Positions 43,920 through 53,094 of a stretch of DNA of 64,000 nt are shown here, in pieces. The stretch is taken from assembly GCA_040880585.1 (NCBI GenBank), contig JBBDID010000046.1, positions 27,218-91,217 on the forward strand, read 5' to 3'. Made by a program: the position numbers and the translations under genes. The stretch's first letter is position 1. Each line of letters starts with the position of its first letter. The notes beneath the pieces are model-generated. The model was not told where the DNA came from. It did not search any database and saw only the letters and a list, made by a program, of their open reading frames with translations. The stretch comes from Paracrocinitomix sp040880585 (GTDB lineage Bacteria > Bacteroidota > Bacteroidia > Flavobacteriales_D > Crocinitomicaceae).

Positions 43920-44606
43920 ATGAAATGTGTAATTGCAGATGACGAACAATTGGCCAGAAACCTGATTGAAAACTATGTGGAGAAAGTCTCCTACCTTGAA
44001 TTGGTAGCTAGTTGTAAAAATGGTTTGGAAGTCACAAAAGTACTTCAGCAACATCACATTGACTTGCTGATCACGGATATTCAAATGCCTGAATTATTGG
44101 GAACCGATTTAGTAAAGTCACTATCTCAACCGCCACTGGTAATCTTTACCACCGCTTATAAAGATTATGCAATAGAAGGCTTTGAATTAAGTGCAGTAGA
44201 TTATCTTTTGAAACCTTTTGCTTTTGAGCGATTTTTAGCAGCTGTTAACAAGGCTAAAGAGTTACATGATCATGCGATTCACAAAGACATCAGCCTGAAA
44301 CAGGGGTATCTGATAATCAAAGCCGATCACAAACTGTACAGGGTACAATACGAAGATATTAAATACATAGAGGGGCAACGTGAATACGTCTCATTTCACA
44401 CCAAAAAAAAGCGGATAACGGCACTGATGTCTTTGAAAAAATTAGAAGAAACCTTACCGTCCGATCAATTTGTTCGTTGTCATAAATCTTTTATCATCAA
44501 TAAGCAGATGGTAGAAGCACTGGAGGGGAACTCACTCCTTATCCCCGATAAATCTATTCCTATCGGGCAGAGTTATAGAGAAAAAGTAATCGCTGCGATT
44601 TTTTAA
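43920..44606 (+). CDS. LytTR-family response regulator (LytT/AlgR-like)
   Basis: A 228-residue regulator. The receiver domain has 'IADDEQLARNLI', phosphoacceptor Asp53 in 'LLITDIQMPELLG', and Lys in 'LLKPFAFERF'. The LytTR domain from about 128 has 'DIKYIEGQREYVSFHTKKKRITALMSLKKLEETL' and 'FVRCHKSFIINKQMVEAL'. It is the partner of the LytS-type kinase, with which it shares a stop-start junction without gap. The candidate target is the divergent TonB operon; I could not define a LytTR binding repeat by eye. It ends 8 bases from the convergent S9 peptidase gene. Confidence 0.92.
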   Translation: MKCVIADDEQLARNLIENYVEKVSYLELVASCKNGLEVTKVLQQHHIDLLITDIQMPELLGTDLVKSLSQPPLVIFTTAYKDYAIEGFELSAVDYLLKPFAFERFLAAVNKAKELHDHAIHKDISLKQGYLIIKADHKLYRVQYEDIKYIEGQREYVSFHTKKKRITALMSLKKLEETLPSDQFVRCHKSFIINKQMVEALEGNSLLIPDKSIPIGQSYREKVIAAIF

Positions 44607-44613
44607 TGCCCTT

Positions 44614-46641
44614 CTATTTCAAATAAGTGTTTAACCAGGTGTAAAACTCTCTGTGCCAAACAACGCCGTTCTGCGGTGAAAGTACCCAATGATTTTCATC
44701 CGGGAAAGTGATCAATTTACTTTCTATGCCCTGAATTTGAAGTGCCTGAAAAGCTTCCATTCCCTGATTCAAAGGAACGCGATAATCTTTTTCTCCATGA
44801 AAAATCAGCATGGGGGTGTTCCATTTATGTGCTTTTCGGTGCGGGGAATTTTTCAGATAACCCTCCGGTATTTTTTCTCCATAATAAGGCCCGCCAATAT
44901 CCTGATTGGCAAAAAACAACTCTTCTGTTGTTCCATACCAACTTTCCAGATTGTACAAGCCACAGTGGGAAATAAATGTTTTGAATCGATTTTCATGGAT
45001 TCCAGCTAAATAATAGACAGAATACCCTCCATACGAAGCGCCTATTGCACCAACCCTGTTTTCGTCTATGTAAGGTTCCTTTTTAATTTCATCTATGGCC
45101 GATAAATAATCATCCATGGGCTGTCCTCCCCAGTCTCCGGAGATGGCATCATTCCATGCTTGTCCAAAACCAGGCAATCCCCTTCTGTTGGGAGCAACAA
45201 TAATGTAATCGTTTGCGGCCATCAGTTGAAAATTCCATCTATATGAAAAAAACTGACTTACCGTGGATTGTGGCCCTCCCTGGCAATAGAGTAATGCCGG
45301 ATATTTCTTTTTTGGATCGAAATCGGGTGGATAAATTACCCAAACCAGCTGTTTTTTACCATCAGTCGTGTTTACCCATCTCTTTTCGATATCTCCGATC
45401 TTCAATTGCTCATATATAGATTTATTCAGGTCTGTGAGTTGCTGCACTTCTTTTGATTTGGGATTTACGGCATACAAATCTGTTGGATGATTCATGGATT
45501 GCTTGCCCGCTAACAACACATCCCCTGCCAGCGTCAAGGAAGTATAATTATGTATCCCTTCTGTAAGTTGTGTTGATTTTTTTGTATTTACATCCAGTTT
45601 AAAAATTTGATAGGTAGCATCTACGGCTCGCTTATAATAAATCACATTATTGGTTTTCCCCCAAATGAATCCTGCTACCGTCATATCTTCATCTGCCGTT
45701 AGGTTGACTTTTGTTCCTGAAGCCAGATCCATCACAATGATGTCATTTTTATCGGCCTCAAAACCTTCTTTTTCCATGCTCAACCAAGCCAATTTTGATC
45801 CGTCAGGAGAGTAAGTGGGCTCATTGTCATACCCCATCATTCCCTCCGTCAAATTTTTTGTTTTTCCCGTTGCAATTTCATAGCGATATAAATCAGAGTT
45901 TGTGCTTACGGCATACGCTTTTCCTACTTTCTTTTTGCAGACATAGATGATGTATTTTGAATCCGGAGAAAAAGTGATTTGTTCCATTCCGCCAAATGGC
46001 ATAAGCGGGGTGTCATAATCATGCCCGGGCATGAGATCAACTCCGGATCCTTCTACTTTTCCATCTACTACATCAGCCACAAAAACATGAGAACGATACC
46101 CGTCTTCCCAACCTCCCCAATGACGATACATCAGATCATCATACATCCGCACATTTGCATGTGGAAGGTCATCATAAATTTCATGGGCATTGACTTCATT
46201 CATTTTAACGTCTTTAATGAACAATACCTTTTTCCCATCCGGTGAAATCTCAAAACCATTCATACCTCCATCAATAAAAGAGACCTGTTTCGCTTCTCTT
46301 CCATTTGGCAGCATTTCAAAAATATTGGTTCCGCCCTCCCCTTTTGCCAAATAAAGAATTTTTGAACCATCTGGTGACCACTGTGCATTGCCTTCTGTTT
46401 CTTTTGTGCGAGTTATTCGTTTGAACGGTAACCCATCTAATCCTCCCAAATACAAATCAGATTGAGAGGTGTTCTTTTCTAAGTCGTAAGTGCGGATGCT
46501 ATAGAACATTTGTTTGTTATTCGGATGCACCTGCACATTTCCCAGACGTTTGATTTTCCAAAGCAACTCCGGAGTCATGCGATCTTGCGACCAGCCACAA
46601 AAAGTAAGCAACGTAAAAAAAATAATACTAAATCGAGTCAT
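44614..46641 (-). CDS. S9-family prolyl-oligopeptidase-type peptidase
   Basis: A 675-residue exported peptidase from ATG 46641 ('MTRFSIIFFTLLTFCGWSQ' signal peptide). The longer open frame runs into the permease gene. Residues about 30-415 form a beta-propeller of WD-like/PD40 units ('ITRTKETEGNAQWSPDGSKILYLAKGEGG'). The C-terminal alpha/beta hydrolase has the triad Ser536 in GASYGG, Asp619 in 'HGEKDYRVP' and His651 in 'DENHWVL'. It probably cleaves oligopeptides or dipeptides outside the inner membrane. The start overlaps the permease stop as ATGA. Confidence 0.92.
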   Translation of the reverse strand: MTRFSIIFFTLLTFCGWSQDRMTPELLWKIKRLGNVQVHPNNKQMFYSIRTYDLEKNTSQSDLYLGGLDGLPFKRITRTKETEGNAQWSPDGSKILYLAKGEGGTNIFEMLPNGREAKQVSFIDGGMNGFEISPDGKKVLFIKDVKMNEVNAHEIYDDLPHANVRMYDDLMYRHWGGWEDGYRSHVFVADVVDGKVEGSGVDLMPGHDYDTPLMPFGGMEQITFSPDSKYIIYVCKKKVGKAYAVSTNSDLYRYEIATGKTKNLTEGMMGYDNEPTYSPDGSKLAWLSMEKEGFEADKNDIIVMDLASGTKVNLTADEDMTVAGFIWGKTNNVIYYKRAVDATYQIFKLDVNTKKSTQLTEGIHNYTSLTLAGDVLLAGKQSMNHPTDLYAVNPKSKEVQQLTDLNKSIYEQLKIGDIEKRWVNTTDGKKQLVWVIYPPDFDPKKKYPALLYCQGGPQSTVSQFFSYRWNFQLMAANDYIIVAPNRRGLPGFGQAWNDAISGDWGGQPMDDYLSAIDEIKKEPYIDENRVGAIGASYGGYSVYYLAGIHENRFKTFISHCGLYNLESWYGTTEELFFANQDIGGPYYGEKIPEGYLKNSPHRKAHKWNTPMLIFHGEKDYRVPLNQGMEAFQALQIQGIESKLITFPDENHWVLSPQNGVVWHREFYTWLNTYLK

Positions 46642-47852
46642 TTTATAATGCGTTTTATTAAAAATTTGCTGGGTAAATAAGCAGAGAGCAGCCCAAATAT
46701 AAGGGTGATTCCTAGAATCACAAATAAATCCTGCAATTTGAATGTTATAGGGAAATACTCCACCATGCTTCCTTCCATTCTGATCAAACCGACCTGTTGC
46801 TGTAAAAAGCAAATCCCATACCCTATTGTCAAGCCCAATATCAGCCCCATTCCATTGATCAATAATCCCTCATAAAAGAAAATCCTGTGCAGTTGTGATT
46901 TTTTTGCTCCCAAAGAATAAAGGGTTTGCATATTTTCTTTTTTTTCAATCACCAGCATGGTAATGGAAGCGATCATATTAAAGGTAGCCAAAAAGAAAAT
47001 GAAGGCGAGCAATAAAGTAGTCACCCATTTTTCGCTTTTACTGGTTTGATGAATGAGTTCATTTTGCTCAAAACTGGTTTTCACCTTAAAATCTGGCCCT
47101 AAAATCGATAGCAATTCCTCTTTTTTCGATTCTAAATCAGTCCCTTCTTCAAAATCCATTTCCAGACCGGTAATTTCATTTCCATAATCCAACACCTTAC
47201 TTGCATACGAAAGCGGAACCACCATGTATTTCTGATCTACTTCATTGTTGTATGAAAAAACGCCAATTACCGGAATAGTAGAAGTGGTAAAAGCGTCCAC
47301 ATTTCTTCTGGAAATTTTTTCATCCCGATTGGGGGAGTAAACTGTAAAACTCTCAGGTGGGAAATCAGATTCATAAATAAATCCGCCCAGATTTTCAAGC
47401 GCACCTGCTCCAACTAAAGCTGCAGGAGAACCATTTATTTTTAAGAAATTTCTGCCATCCAGCAGGTGTTTGTTCATCTCAGCCATTTCTAAAAATACCG
47501 GCTCCACCCCTTTGAGAGTACCAATAATGAACATGTCTTCATTCTTTATAATGACGATCTCTTCAATGACTTCAGAATAATGACGTACTCCCTCAAGCTG
47601 ATACGTTTCTTTCGGTATAAAATCACGGTCAAACGATTTGGTGTTTGCAGATTGGATTTCAATATCCGGCTCAAAGGTGCTGAATAAAGTAACCACCAAG
47701 TTTTCTATACCGTTAAATGCCGACAAAACAATCACCAAGGCTGCAGATGAAACCATAATACCAAAAACCGACACACCGGATATGATATTAATGACGTTAT
47801 GAGATTTTTTAGAAAATAGGTATCTCCTGGCTATGAAGAAAGAAGTATTCAT
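46638..47852 (-). CDS. FtsX-like ABC permease (LolC/LolE type)
   Basis: A 404-residue permease with the LolC/E topology: one N-terminal helix (about 18-40, 'GVSVFGIMVSSAALVIVLSAF'), a large extracytoplasmic domain (about 45-270), then three helices ('WVTTLLLAFIFFLATFNMIASITMLVIEKK' and two more). 'MNTSFFIARRYLFSKKSHNVINIISGVSVFGI' is the usual opening of the Bacteroidota lipoprotein-releasing permease. It likely works with a LolD ATPase encoded elsewhere. It overlaps rbfA upstream and the peptidase gene downstream, each by 4 bases (ATGA). Confidence 0.87.
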   Translation of the reverse strand: MNTSFFIARRYLFSKKSHNVINIISGVSVFGIMVSSAALVIVLSAFNGIENLVVTLFSTFEPDIEIQSANTKSFDRDFIPKETYQLEGVRHYSEVIEEIVIIKNEDMFIIGTLKGVEPVFLEMAEMNKHLLDGRNFLKINGSPAALVGAGALENLGGFIYESDFPPESFTVYSPNRDEKISRRNVDAFTTSTIPVIGVFSYNNEVDQKYMVVPLSYASKVLDYGNEITGLEMDFEEGTDLESKKEELLSILGPDFKVKTSFEQNELIHQTSKSEKWVTTLLLAFIFFLATFNMIASITMLVIEKKENMQTLYSLGAKKSQLHRIFFYEGLLINGMGLILGLTIGYGICFLQQQVGLIRMEGSMVEYFPITFKLQDLFVILGITLIFGLLSAYLPSKFLIKRIIK

Positions 47853-48190
47853 TTATCCTTCAATATTCTGTCAATTTCTTCGGCATAATCCAGAGAATCG
47901 TCAATTACAAAAGCCAATTCAGGAATTCTTCGCAAATTTTTACCCAGCCGTTTTCCCAATTCATAACGCACGGTCTTTGCATGGCTATTGATGTGCTGAA
48001 AGACTTCTTTTTGATCCTTTGTTCCAAAAATGGAAAGAAATCCCTTAGCAAAAGACATATCCGGAGACATCTTGACAGCCGTAACGGTCACCATTGCTCC
48101 TAAACAAAGAGATCGGGCCTGCTCCCGAAAAATAGTACTTAATTCTTTTTGAATCACTGATTCTATTTTCTTCTGTCTGAAGGATCCCAT
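47849..48190 (-). CDS. rbfA: 30S ribosome-binding factor A
   Basis: A 113-residue KH-type protein with the RbfA pattern: 'RQKKIESVIQKELSTIF', 'LGAMVTVTAVKMSPDMSFAKGFLSIFG' and 'VRYELGKRLGKNLRRIPELAFVIDDSLDYAEEIDRIL'. It assists maturation of the 16S rRNA 5' end and cold adaptation of 30S subunits. It is first in a three-gene operon with the LolC/E permease and S9 peptidase genes, an arrangement of rbfA with the permease I recall from other Bacteroidota. Confidence 0.94.
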   Translation of the reverse strand: MGSFRQKKIESVIQKELSTIFREQARSLCLGAMVTVTAVKMSPDMSFAKGFLSIFGTKDQKEVFQHINSHAKTVRYELGKRLGKNLRRIPELAFVIDDSLDYAEEIDRILKDK

Positions 48191-48364
48191 ATCTTGATTT
48201 TAATGTAACGTACTGCTTTGAACTTTTCTCCTATCTATTCAGAAGTACTCAACAACCGTTTATCTTTCACCACAAAAGTAATAGAATCCATTTGAATAAT
48301 GCTTTTCAAATCATTCGGTGAACAAAACAAATGGAAAAAATGAGCGTTTTATTAAATTCAGTTC

Positions 48365-48372
48365 TACTTTTG
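48365..48372 (+). promoter_or_regulatory. -7 element directly before the MsbA-like gene
   Basis: TACTTTTG is a perfect TAnnTTTG and ends only 6 bases before the GTG at 48379. If it is used, transcription would begin at or next to the start codon, giving a leaderless or nearly leaderless mRNA. Alternatively the true start codon lies further downstream. Confidence 0.4.
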
Positions 48373-48378
48373 TAAGCC

Positions 48379-50235
48379 GTGAAAGGATTCATCCAAATAT
48401 TAAAACTTGCTTTTTTGCACCGTAGCACGGCGGTCATGGTGATCATCTGTAATTTTTTGTTCATCCTCTTCAACTTGCTGTCACTGGTATTGTTTGTGCC
48501 CTTTTTAAAATTGATCTTCTCTAATCAAACAGTAGAAGAACTGGCACAAATCGCAAAACCGGACTGGGAAAGCAAAGAAGGCATTTTTGATTATTTTTCT
48601 CAGTATTACGACTATTGGATGGCTGATTTTGTGGTGAGTCAGGACAATGGAAAAGTGGGTGCTTTAGCTTTTATCTGCATTTCAGTATTGATTGCCTTCT
48701 TGCTAAAGAATTTTTTCAGATACGCAGCTATTTATTTTAAATCGTTTATGCGTATGGCGGTTGTGCGAGACCTGCGATCAAGTTTGTTCAATAAGTCGAT
48801 TCATTTACCGCTTTCCTTTTATTCAGATGAGCGAAAAGGAGATTTGTTATCCCGGATGACTTCTGACCTTAACGAAATTGAAATTGCGGTGGTTTTTGCC
48901 ATTGATATGATCTTTCGGGAACCCATTTCCATTTTACTACACTTATCCATCTTGTTTTACTGGAGTGTTGAACTGACTTTGTTTTCACTAATTCTCATGC
49001 CTATTACAGCCTTAGCGATATCACGCATTGGAAAAAGTTTAAAACGCACCTCAGCTAAAGGACAAAAGCAGATGGGGATTTTACTTTCTGTGATTGAAGA
49101 ATCTTTGGGAGGCGTAAGAATCATAAAAGCATTTTCTGCAGAAAAACTGGCATTGGATCGATTTGAAAAAGAGAATCAACATCACCAGAAAATCATTACG
49201 CGTACGTTTCGAAAACGAGATTTATCTTCTCCTTTGAATGAATTTTTGGGAGCATGTGTGATGCTGGCCATTGTTTATTTCGGAGGACATATCATCCTTT
49301 CTGAAACCAACGACCCTTCACAAATGAGCAGCACAGAATTTTTGACCTTTATCATTGTGTTCTCCCAGTTACTTCGTCCGGTTTCGGGATTTGCAAACGG
49401 CATGGCATTTATGAGTAAAGCATCTGCCTCTATTGATCGCATCAACAACATTCTCGATTTAAAAGAAACCATTAAAAATCCCGAAAATCCGGTCAACAAA
49501 ACTGACTTTGAAGAAAAAATAGCTTTTGATAAAGTGATTTTCTCCTATGGGGATGAAGATGTACTCAACAATGTCTCTTTTGAGATTAAAAAAGGGCAAT
49601 CAGTTGCTTTAGTGGGGGAATCAGGATCGGGAAAATCAACCATTGCCGATTTAATTCCCCGTTTTCATGACGTCAAAATGGGTGCTGTCAAAATTGATCA
49701 GGTGGATGTGCGTGAAATGAAAAAAGAGCAACTGCGCAAATTTATTTCGGTAGTCACACAAGAGTCTATTTTGTTCAATGACAGCATTGCTAACAACATT
49801 GCTTTTGGAAGACCTGAAGCCAACCGGGAAGAAATAGAGGCTGCGGCTAAAGTAGCCAATGCCCATGGTTTTATCATGGCGACAGAAAAAGGCTATGAAA
49901 CCAATATTGGTGACCGGGGAAATAAATTATCCGGTGGACAAAAACAACGAATTTCCATTGCCCGGGCTGTTCTTTCTAACGCCCCAATCATGATCCTGGA
50001 TGAAGCTACCTCTGCCCTGGATACAGAATCGGAAAAACTCGTTCAGGAAGCACTGGATAATGTCATGAAGAACAGAACGTCTTTGGTCATTGCTCACCGC
50101 TTAAGTACCATCCGCCATGCGGATAATATTATTGTCCTTAAAAAAGGAGTCATTGTGGAACAAGGAACGCATAACGAGCTGATTGCTAAAAATGGTTATT
50201 ACAAATCGTTGTGCGAAATTCAGCAGGTGATTTAA
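48379..50235 (+). CDS. ABC exporter with fused permease and ATPase (MsbA-like)
   Basis: A 618-residue half-transporter from GTG 48379. Six transmembrane helices lie in about 15-350, with the usual 'LRSSLFNKSIHLPLSFYSDERKGDLLSRMTSDLNEIE' coupling region. The ATPase has Walker A 'LVGESGSGKSTIADLI', Q-loop 'VTQESILFNDSI', signature 'LSGGQKQRISIARA', Walker B 'IMILDEATSALD' and H-loop 'IAHRLSTI'. This matches lipid A/lipid flippases or drug exporters of the MsbA class; the substrate cannot be fixed. It ends 2 bases from the convergent BNR protein gene. Confidence 0.9.
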   Translation: MKGFIQILKLAFLHRSTAVMVIICNFLFILFNLLSLVLFVPFLKLIFSNQTVEELAQIAKPDWESKEGIFDYFSQYYDYWMADFVVSQDNGKVGALAFICISVLIAFLLKNFFRYAAIYFKSFMRMAVVRDLRSSLFNKSIHLPLSFYSDERKGDLLSRMTSDLNEIEIAVVFAIDMIFREPISILLHLSILFYWSVELTLFSLILMPITALAISRIGKSLKRTSAKGQKQMGILLSVIEESLGGVRIIKAFSAEKLALDRFEKENQHHQKIITRTFRKRDLSSPLNEFLGACVMLAIVYFGGHIILSETNDPSQMSSTEFLTFIIVFSQLLRPVSGFANGMAFMSKASASIDRINNILDLKETIKNPENPVNKTDFEEKIAFDKVIFSYGDEDVLNNVSFEIKKGQSVALVGESGSGKSTIADLIPRFHDVKMGAVKIDQVDVREMKKEQLRKFISVVTQESILFNDSIANNIAFGRPEANREEIEAAAKVANAHGFIMATEKGYETNIGDRGNKLSGGQKQRISIARAVLSNAPIMILDEATSALDTESEKLVQEALDNVMKNRTSLVIAHRLSTIRHADNIIVLKKGVIVEQGTHNELIAKNGYYKSLCEIQQVI

Positions 50236-50237
50236 TT

Positions 50238-51686
50238 TTATTGAACTACAAATTTTCCAAAAGAGATTACATCTCCAACTTGCAATTCAAAATGATAAAC
50301 TCCATGAGATAAACTTGAAGTTGGTATGGTTAGCTGACTCGATTTATAAATGATCGAATTGGTTTCAATTTGTTTTCCATTAATATCATATATTTTTAAC
50401 TGAAGAATTTTATCCTCAGGATTATCAAAAGAAATGATAACATAATCAGCAGCAGGTTGCGGATAGACCAATGTTTGCAATTCAACAACTTGTTCATTCA
50501 ATGCCGCCAGGGCTCTTAATTGCGTATAATATACATCTCCGGAATTTACGTCTGTGTATACCATGTGAAAAACATTATCTCCAATGGCTATATCGGGTTT
50601 GTTTTGTGCACCGGACGCATTCGTAACGTTAAAAGCATTTTGTGGATCCAGACCTGCCGCACCGTTGGAAGAAAAATTGGCAAAGACATCCACACTGTTA
50701 CCCGCATCTTCCCACACAATTCCAATCACCCCATTTTTATAATCAATTTGTGGATAATTTGCCAAAGAACTTGTTCCACCACTGGTGGTAATTTCTATCA
50801 GATCATCTGAAGTATTGGTTTGTAAATTGTATTCATTGATAAACACTTTACCTTCTCCAGCAACAGATGTTCTATATGCCGTCAGTGTTTTGTCACCGTT
50901 CATAAACCGTGCGTCCGGTCCTGTACTGGGGCATCCTGCGATATTCCAATTGTGATCATCCACCGAATAGAAATCACTAAAGCTCGCACCCCTATCTGTC
51001 GAAACTACTGCTTTAATATCGCGGATATTACTGTTGTTATTTCTGAAAAATACTATGAGGCGTTGATCGTCAGCAATAATTTCAGGCTGGCAGCAATCAC
51101 AAGCCTCACCTGTCCATAAACTTCCAGCTGCTACTTCCGGCTCAAAAGTTGCTCCGCCATCTATAGATCTCGCTACCACATATTGAGGGTTAGCTCCACC
51201 TGCATCATGATCCATAAACGTCACCCAAACCGTATCATTAAATACCGCCACATCCGGATAATTTCCATAACCTGTAGCCAATTGATCCACCCGAACCGTA
51301 TCACCCCAGGTCAAACCGTTATCTGCTGACTTTACCAAATAAATATGTCCTGTAGTGTATCCGTCTTCTTTAAATGTGATGTAGATATTATCGCCATCTA
51401 TGTACAAATCCGGCCCACTCCAGTTGAATGATTGCACATCCATACCATCAGGGTTAAGTTTGACCGGAGCCAAAAAGCCATCTGTTCCGTTATGTTTTGC
51501 AAAATAAAGGTTATAAGTCGCGTCATCCGTCCAAATTACTGCGGGTTGCCCATCATTCGTGATTTCAATTTGAGGGTGATAGCTTCCAACGCCATCCGCT
51601 ACCTTGATGGGGGTGGTATTGGACATGGATTGGGAAAAAACAAAGAATAAGGTAATCGTAAAAAACGAAGTTATAAGGAGCTTCAT
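50238..51686 (-). CDS. T9SS-sorted BNR-repeat (sialidase-like propeller) protein
   Basis: A 482-residue secreted protein. Signal peptide to about residue 19, then a beta-propeller with BNR/Asp-box units: 'SADNGLTWGDTV', 'SIDGGATFEPE', 'STDRGASFSDF' (S-x-D-x-G-x-T/S-F/W). The catalytic residues of true sialidases are not evident, so it may bind rather than cut glycans. The C-terminal ~75 residues are a T9SS sorting domain ('LVYPQPAADYVIISFDNPEDKILQLKIYDINGKQI' ... 'LSHGVYHFELQVGD'). A 'CDCCQPE' cluster is unusual. Confidence 0.85.
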   Translation of the reverse strand: MKLLITSFFTITLFFVFSQSMSNTTPIKVADGVGSYHPQIEITNDGQPAVIWTDDATYNLYFAKHNGTDGFLAPVKLNPDGMDVQSFNWSGPDLYIDGDNIYITFKEDGYTTGHIYLVKSADNGLTWGDTVRVDQLATGYGNYPDVAVFNDTVWVTFMDHDAGGANPQYVVARSIDGGATFEPEVAAGSLWTGEACDCCQPEIIADDQRLIVFFRNNNSNIRDIKAVVSTDRGASFSDFYSVDDHNWNIAGCPSTGPDARFMNGDKTLTAYRTSVAGEGKVFINEYNLQTNTSDDLIEITTSGGTSSLANYPQIDYKNGVIGIVWEDAGNSVDVFANFSSNGAAGLDPQNAFNVTNASGAQNKPDIAIGDNVFHMVYTDVNSGDVYYTQLRALAALNEQVVELQTLVYPQPAADYVIISFDNPEDKILQLKIYDINGKQIETNSIIYKSSQLTIPTSSLSHGVYHFELQVGDVISFGKFVVQ

Positions 51687-51729
51687 AGCGAGTGTTTTTA
51701 TCTCAAAGATAAGGAATTTACTGTATTAT

Positions 51730-51764
51730 GAGTTGTGAGGTTTGAGTTGTGAGGTTTGAGTTGT
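51730..51764. repeat. 14-base tandem repeat at left edge of the restriction island
   Basis: Two full units GAGTTGTGAGGTTT (51730-51757) and a half unit GAGTTGT. An inverted, degenerate version stands at 62231-62263, on the other side of the restriction-modification island. Confidence 0.75.
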
Positions 51765-51878
51765 CCGACTACGCTTCAGCTACGTCGGATGAAATGAGAT
51801 TTGAAATCTTTGTATGTAGAACGTAAATAGTTTACGGTGTTGCATTATTCCTTTGTGGATTCAAACAAATCGAAAAGT

Positions 51879-52262
51879 ATGAAAACAAACAGATATCAAG
51901 AAGGTCCAACAGCTAATAAAAGTTTCAAATTTGCTATTGAAATTGTACAAATCTGTAAAAAATTGCAAAAAGATCATGAATATGTATTAAGCAAACAGTT
52001 GCTTAGAAGTGGCACGGCAATAGGTGCGATTTACAGAGAAGCTAAAAATGCACAAAGCTCTAAAGACTTCATCCACAAACTTAGTTTATCACAGAAGGAA
52101 GCGGATGAAACTATTTTCTGGCTCGATTTACTATATGAGACAGATTATATTAATTCTGAAGAACACTCAAAGTTATTTGAAGCTGCAAATGAACTAATGA
52201 GTTTACTCACCAGCTCTCTCAAAACCTGTAAAAGGCAAAACAATAAGAAAAGAAACTATTAA
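51879..52262 (+). CDS. Four-helix-bundle protein (S23/IVS type)
   Basis: A 127-residue helical protein from ATG 51879 ('MKTNRYQEGPTANKSFKFAIEIVQICKKLQ'). An in-frame TTG 14 codons upstream gives a non-homologous lead. Family motifs: 'VLSKQLLRSGTAIGAIYREAKNAQSSKDFIHKLSLSQKEADETIFWLDLL'. A basic tail (KTCKRQNNKKRNY) is appended. It is only distantly similar to the member at 18486. It is followed by its own terminator at 52325-52349, and so is independent of the restriction genes. Confidence 0.85.
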   Translation: MKTNRYQEGPTANKSFKFAIEIVQICKKLQKDHEYVLSKQLLRSGTAIGAIYREAKNAQSSKDFIHKLSLSQKEADETIFWLDLLYETDYINSEEHSKLFEAANELMSLLTSSLKTCKRQNNKKRNY

Positions 52263-52324
52263 TTCGCTTATTACAGATATCCTAATTAGGGTTGCTCCGA
52301 TTCAATCAATGAGAAAACTTAGAT

Positions 52325-52349
52325 AAGAGGCTTTATGCCTCTTTTTTTT
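52325..52349 (+). terminator. Rho-independent terminator after the four-helix gene
   Basis: AAGAGGC-TTTAT-GCCTCTT followed by a continuing T-run to 52349. It lies 63 bases after the stop codon and isolates the four-helix gene from the downstream restriction operon. Confidence 0.85.
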
Positions 52350-52520
52350 ATGTCTAAACGCTAGTAATAGTATAGGGTTGGAGTAAAATAAAATGGTCAG
52401 GCAACCATTAATTAGTTACTCCGTCTTTATTGCAGTAAAGATGAACTACACAAAATATCTCTTAATTTATTTGGTGGAACCAAAATAATTTCCGAGTTTT
52501 GCTACAGTAAAATAAAACTG

Positions 52521-53093
52521 ATGTCAAAAATACTTTTAAATAACGTATCAAAAATTGATTCCGGTAAGTCTTTTAGACAACGAATTGAAGATGATCCTAA
52601 CGGTAATTGCTTGGTTATTCAAATGAAAGACATTTCACATGAGCAACTAACGATTACTGGGTCGCCTCAATCTATTCTATTAGACGAAATTAACCCTAAT
52701 CAGTTGCTTAATAAAGGTGATATTTTATTTATGGCAAAAGGCAACAACAACTTTGCGGTGATGTACGCATCAGGCAAACCTGCTGTGGCTGTTTCGTTGT
52801 TCTTTATTATTAGACCTAAACGTGATAAGATAGATCCCGAATACCTAACGTGGTATCTAAATTCCCCAACGGCACAAGCCTACTTTCATGAAAGAAGATT
52901 AGGTGCTTCTGTTGGTAATATTAGAAAGGAAACCTTGGAGAGTTTGGAGGTTGAATTTCCACCTTTGGAAAGGCAACTACAGATTGCGAAACTGAACAGT
53001 CTATTAAAAGATGAAAAAAAAATAACGAATGAATACCTTGAAAAGAAGGAAATATTCATAAATCAATCTATGTTGAATTTAATTACTAAATGA
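52521..53093 (+). CDS. Single-TRD HsdS-like specificity protein (half-S)
   Basis: A 190-residue protein, half the length of a normal HsdS. It carries one target-recognition domain (about 1-145, 'VIQMKDISHEQLTI', 'LLNKGDILFMAKGNNNFAVMY', 'YLTWYLNSPTAQAYFHERRLGASVGNIRKETLESLEVEFPPLERQLQIAKL') and one helical spacer ('LKDEKKITNEYLEKKEIFINQSMLNLI'). Half-S proteins can dimerise to form a full specificity unit. Here it is encoded first in the island, before a small helical protein and the full hsdM-hsdS set. It may give HsdM an alternative specificity or regulate it; which is unknown. Confidence 0.8.
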   Translation: MSKILLNNVSKIDSGKSFRQRIEDDPNGNCLVIQMKDISHEQLTITGSPQSILLDEINPNQLLNKGDILFMAKGNNNFAVMYASGKPAVAVSLFFIIRPKRDKIDPEYLTWYLNSPTAQAYFHERRLGASVGNIRKETLESLEVEFPPLERQLQIAKLNSLLKDEKKITNEYLEKKEIFINQSMLNLITK

Positions 53094-53094
53094 T

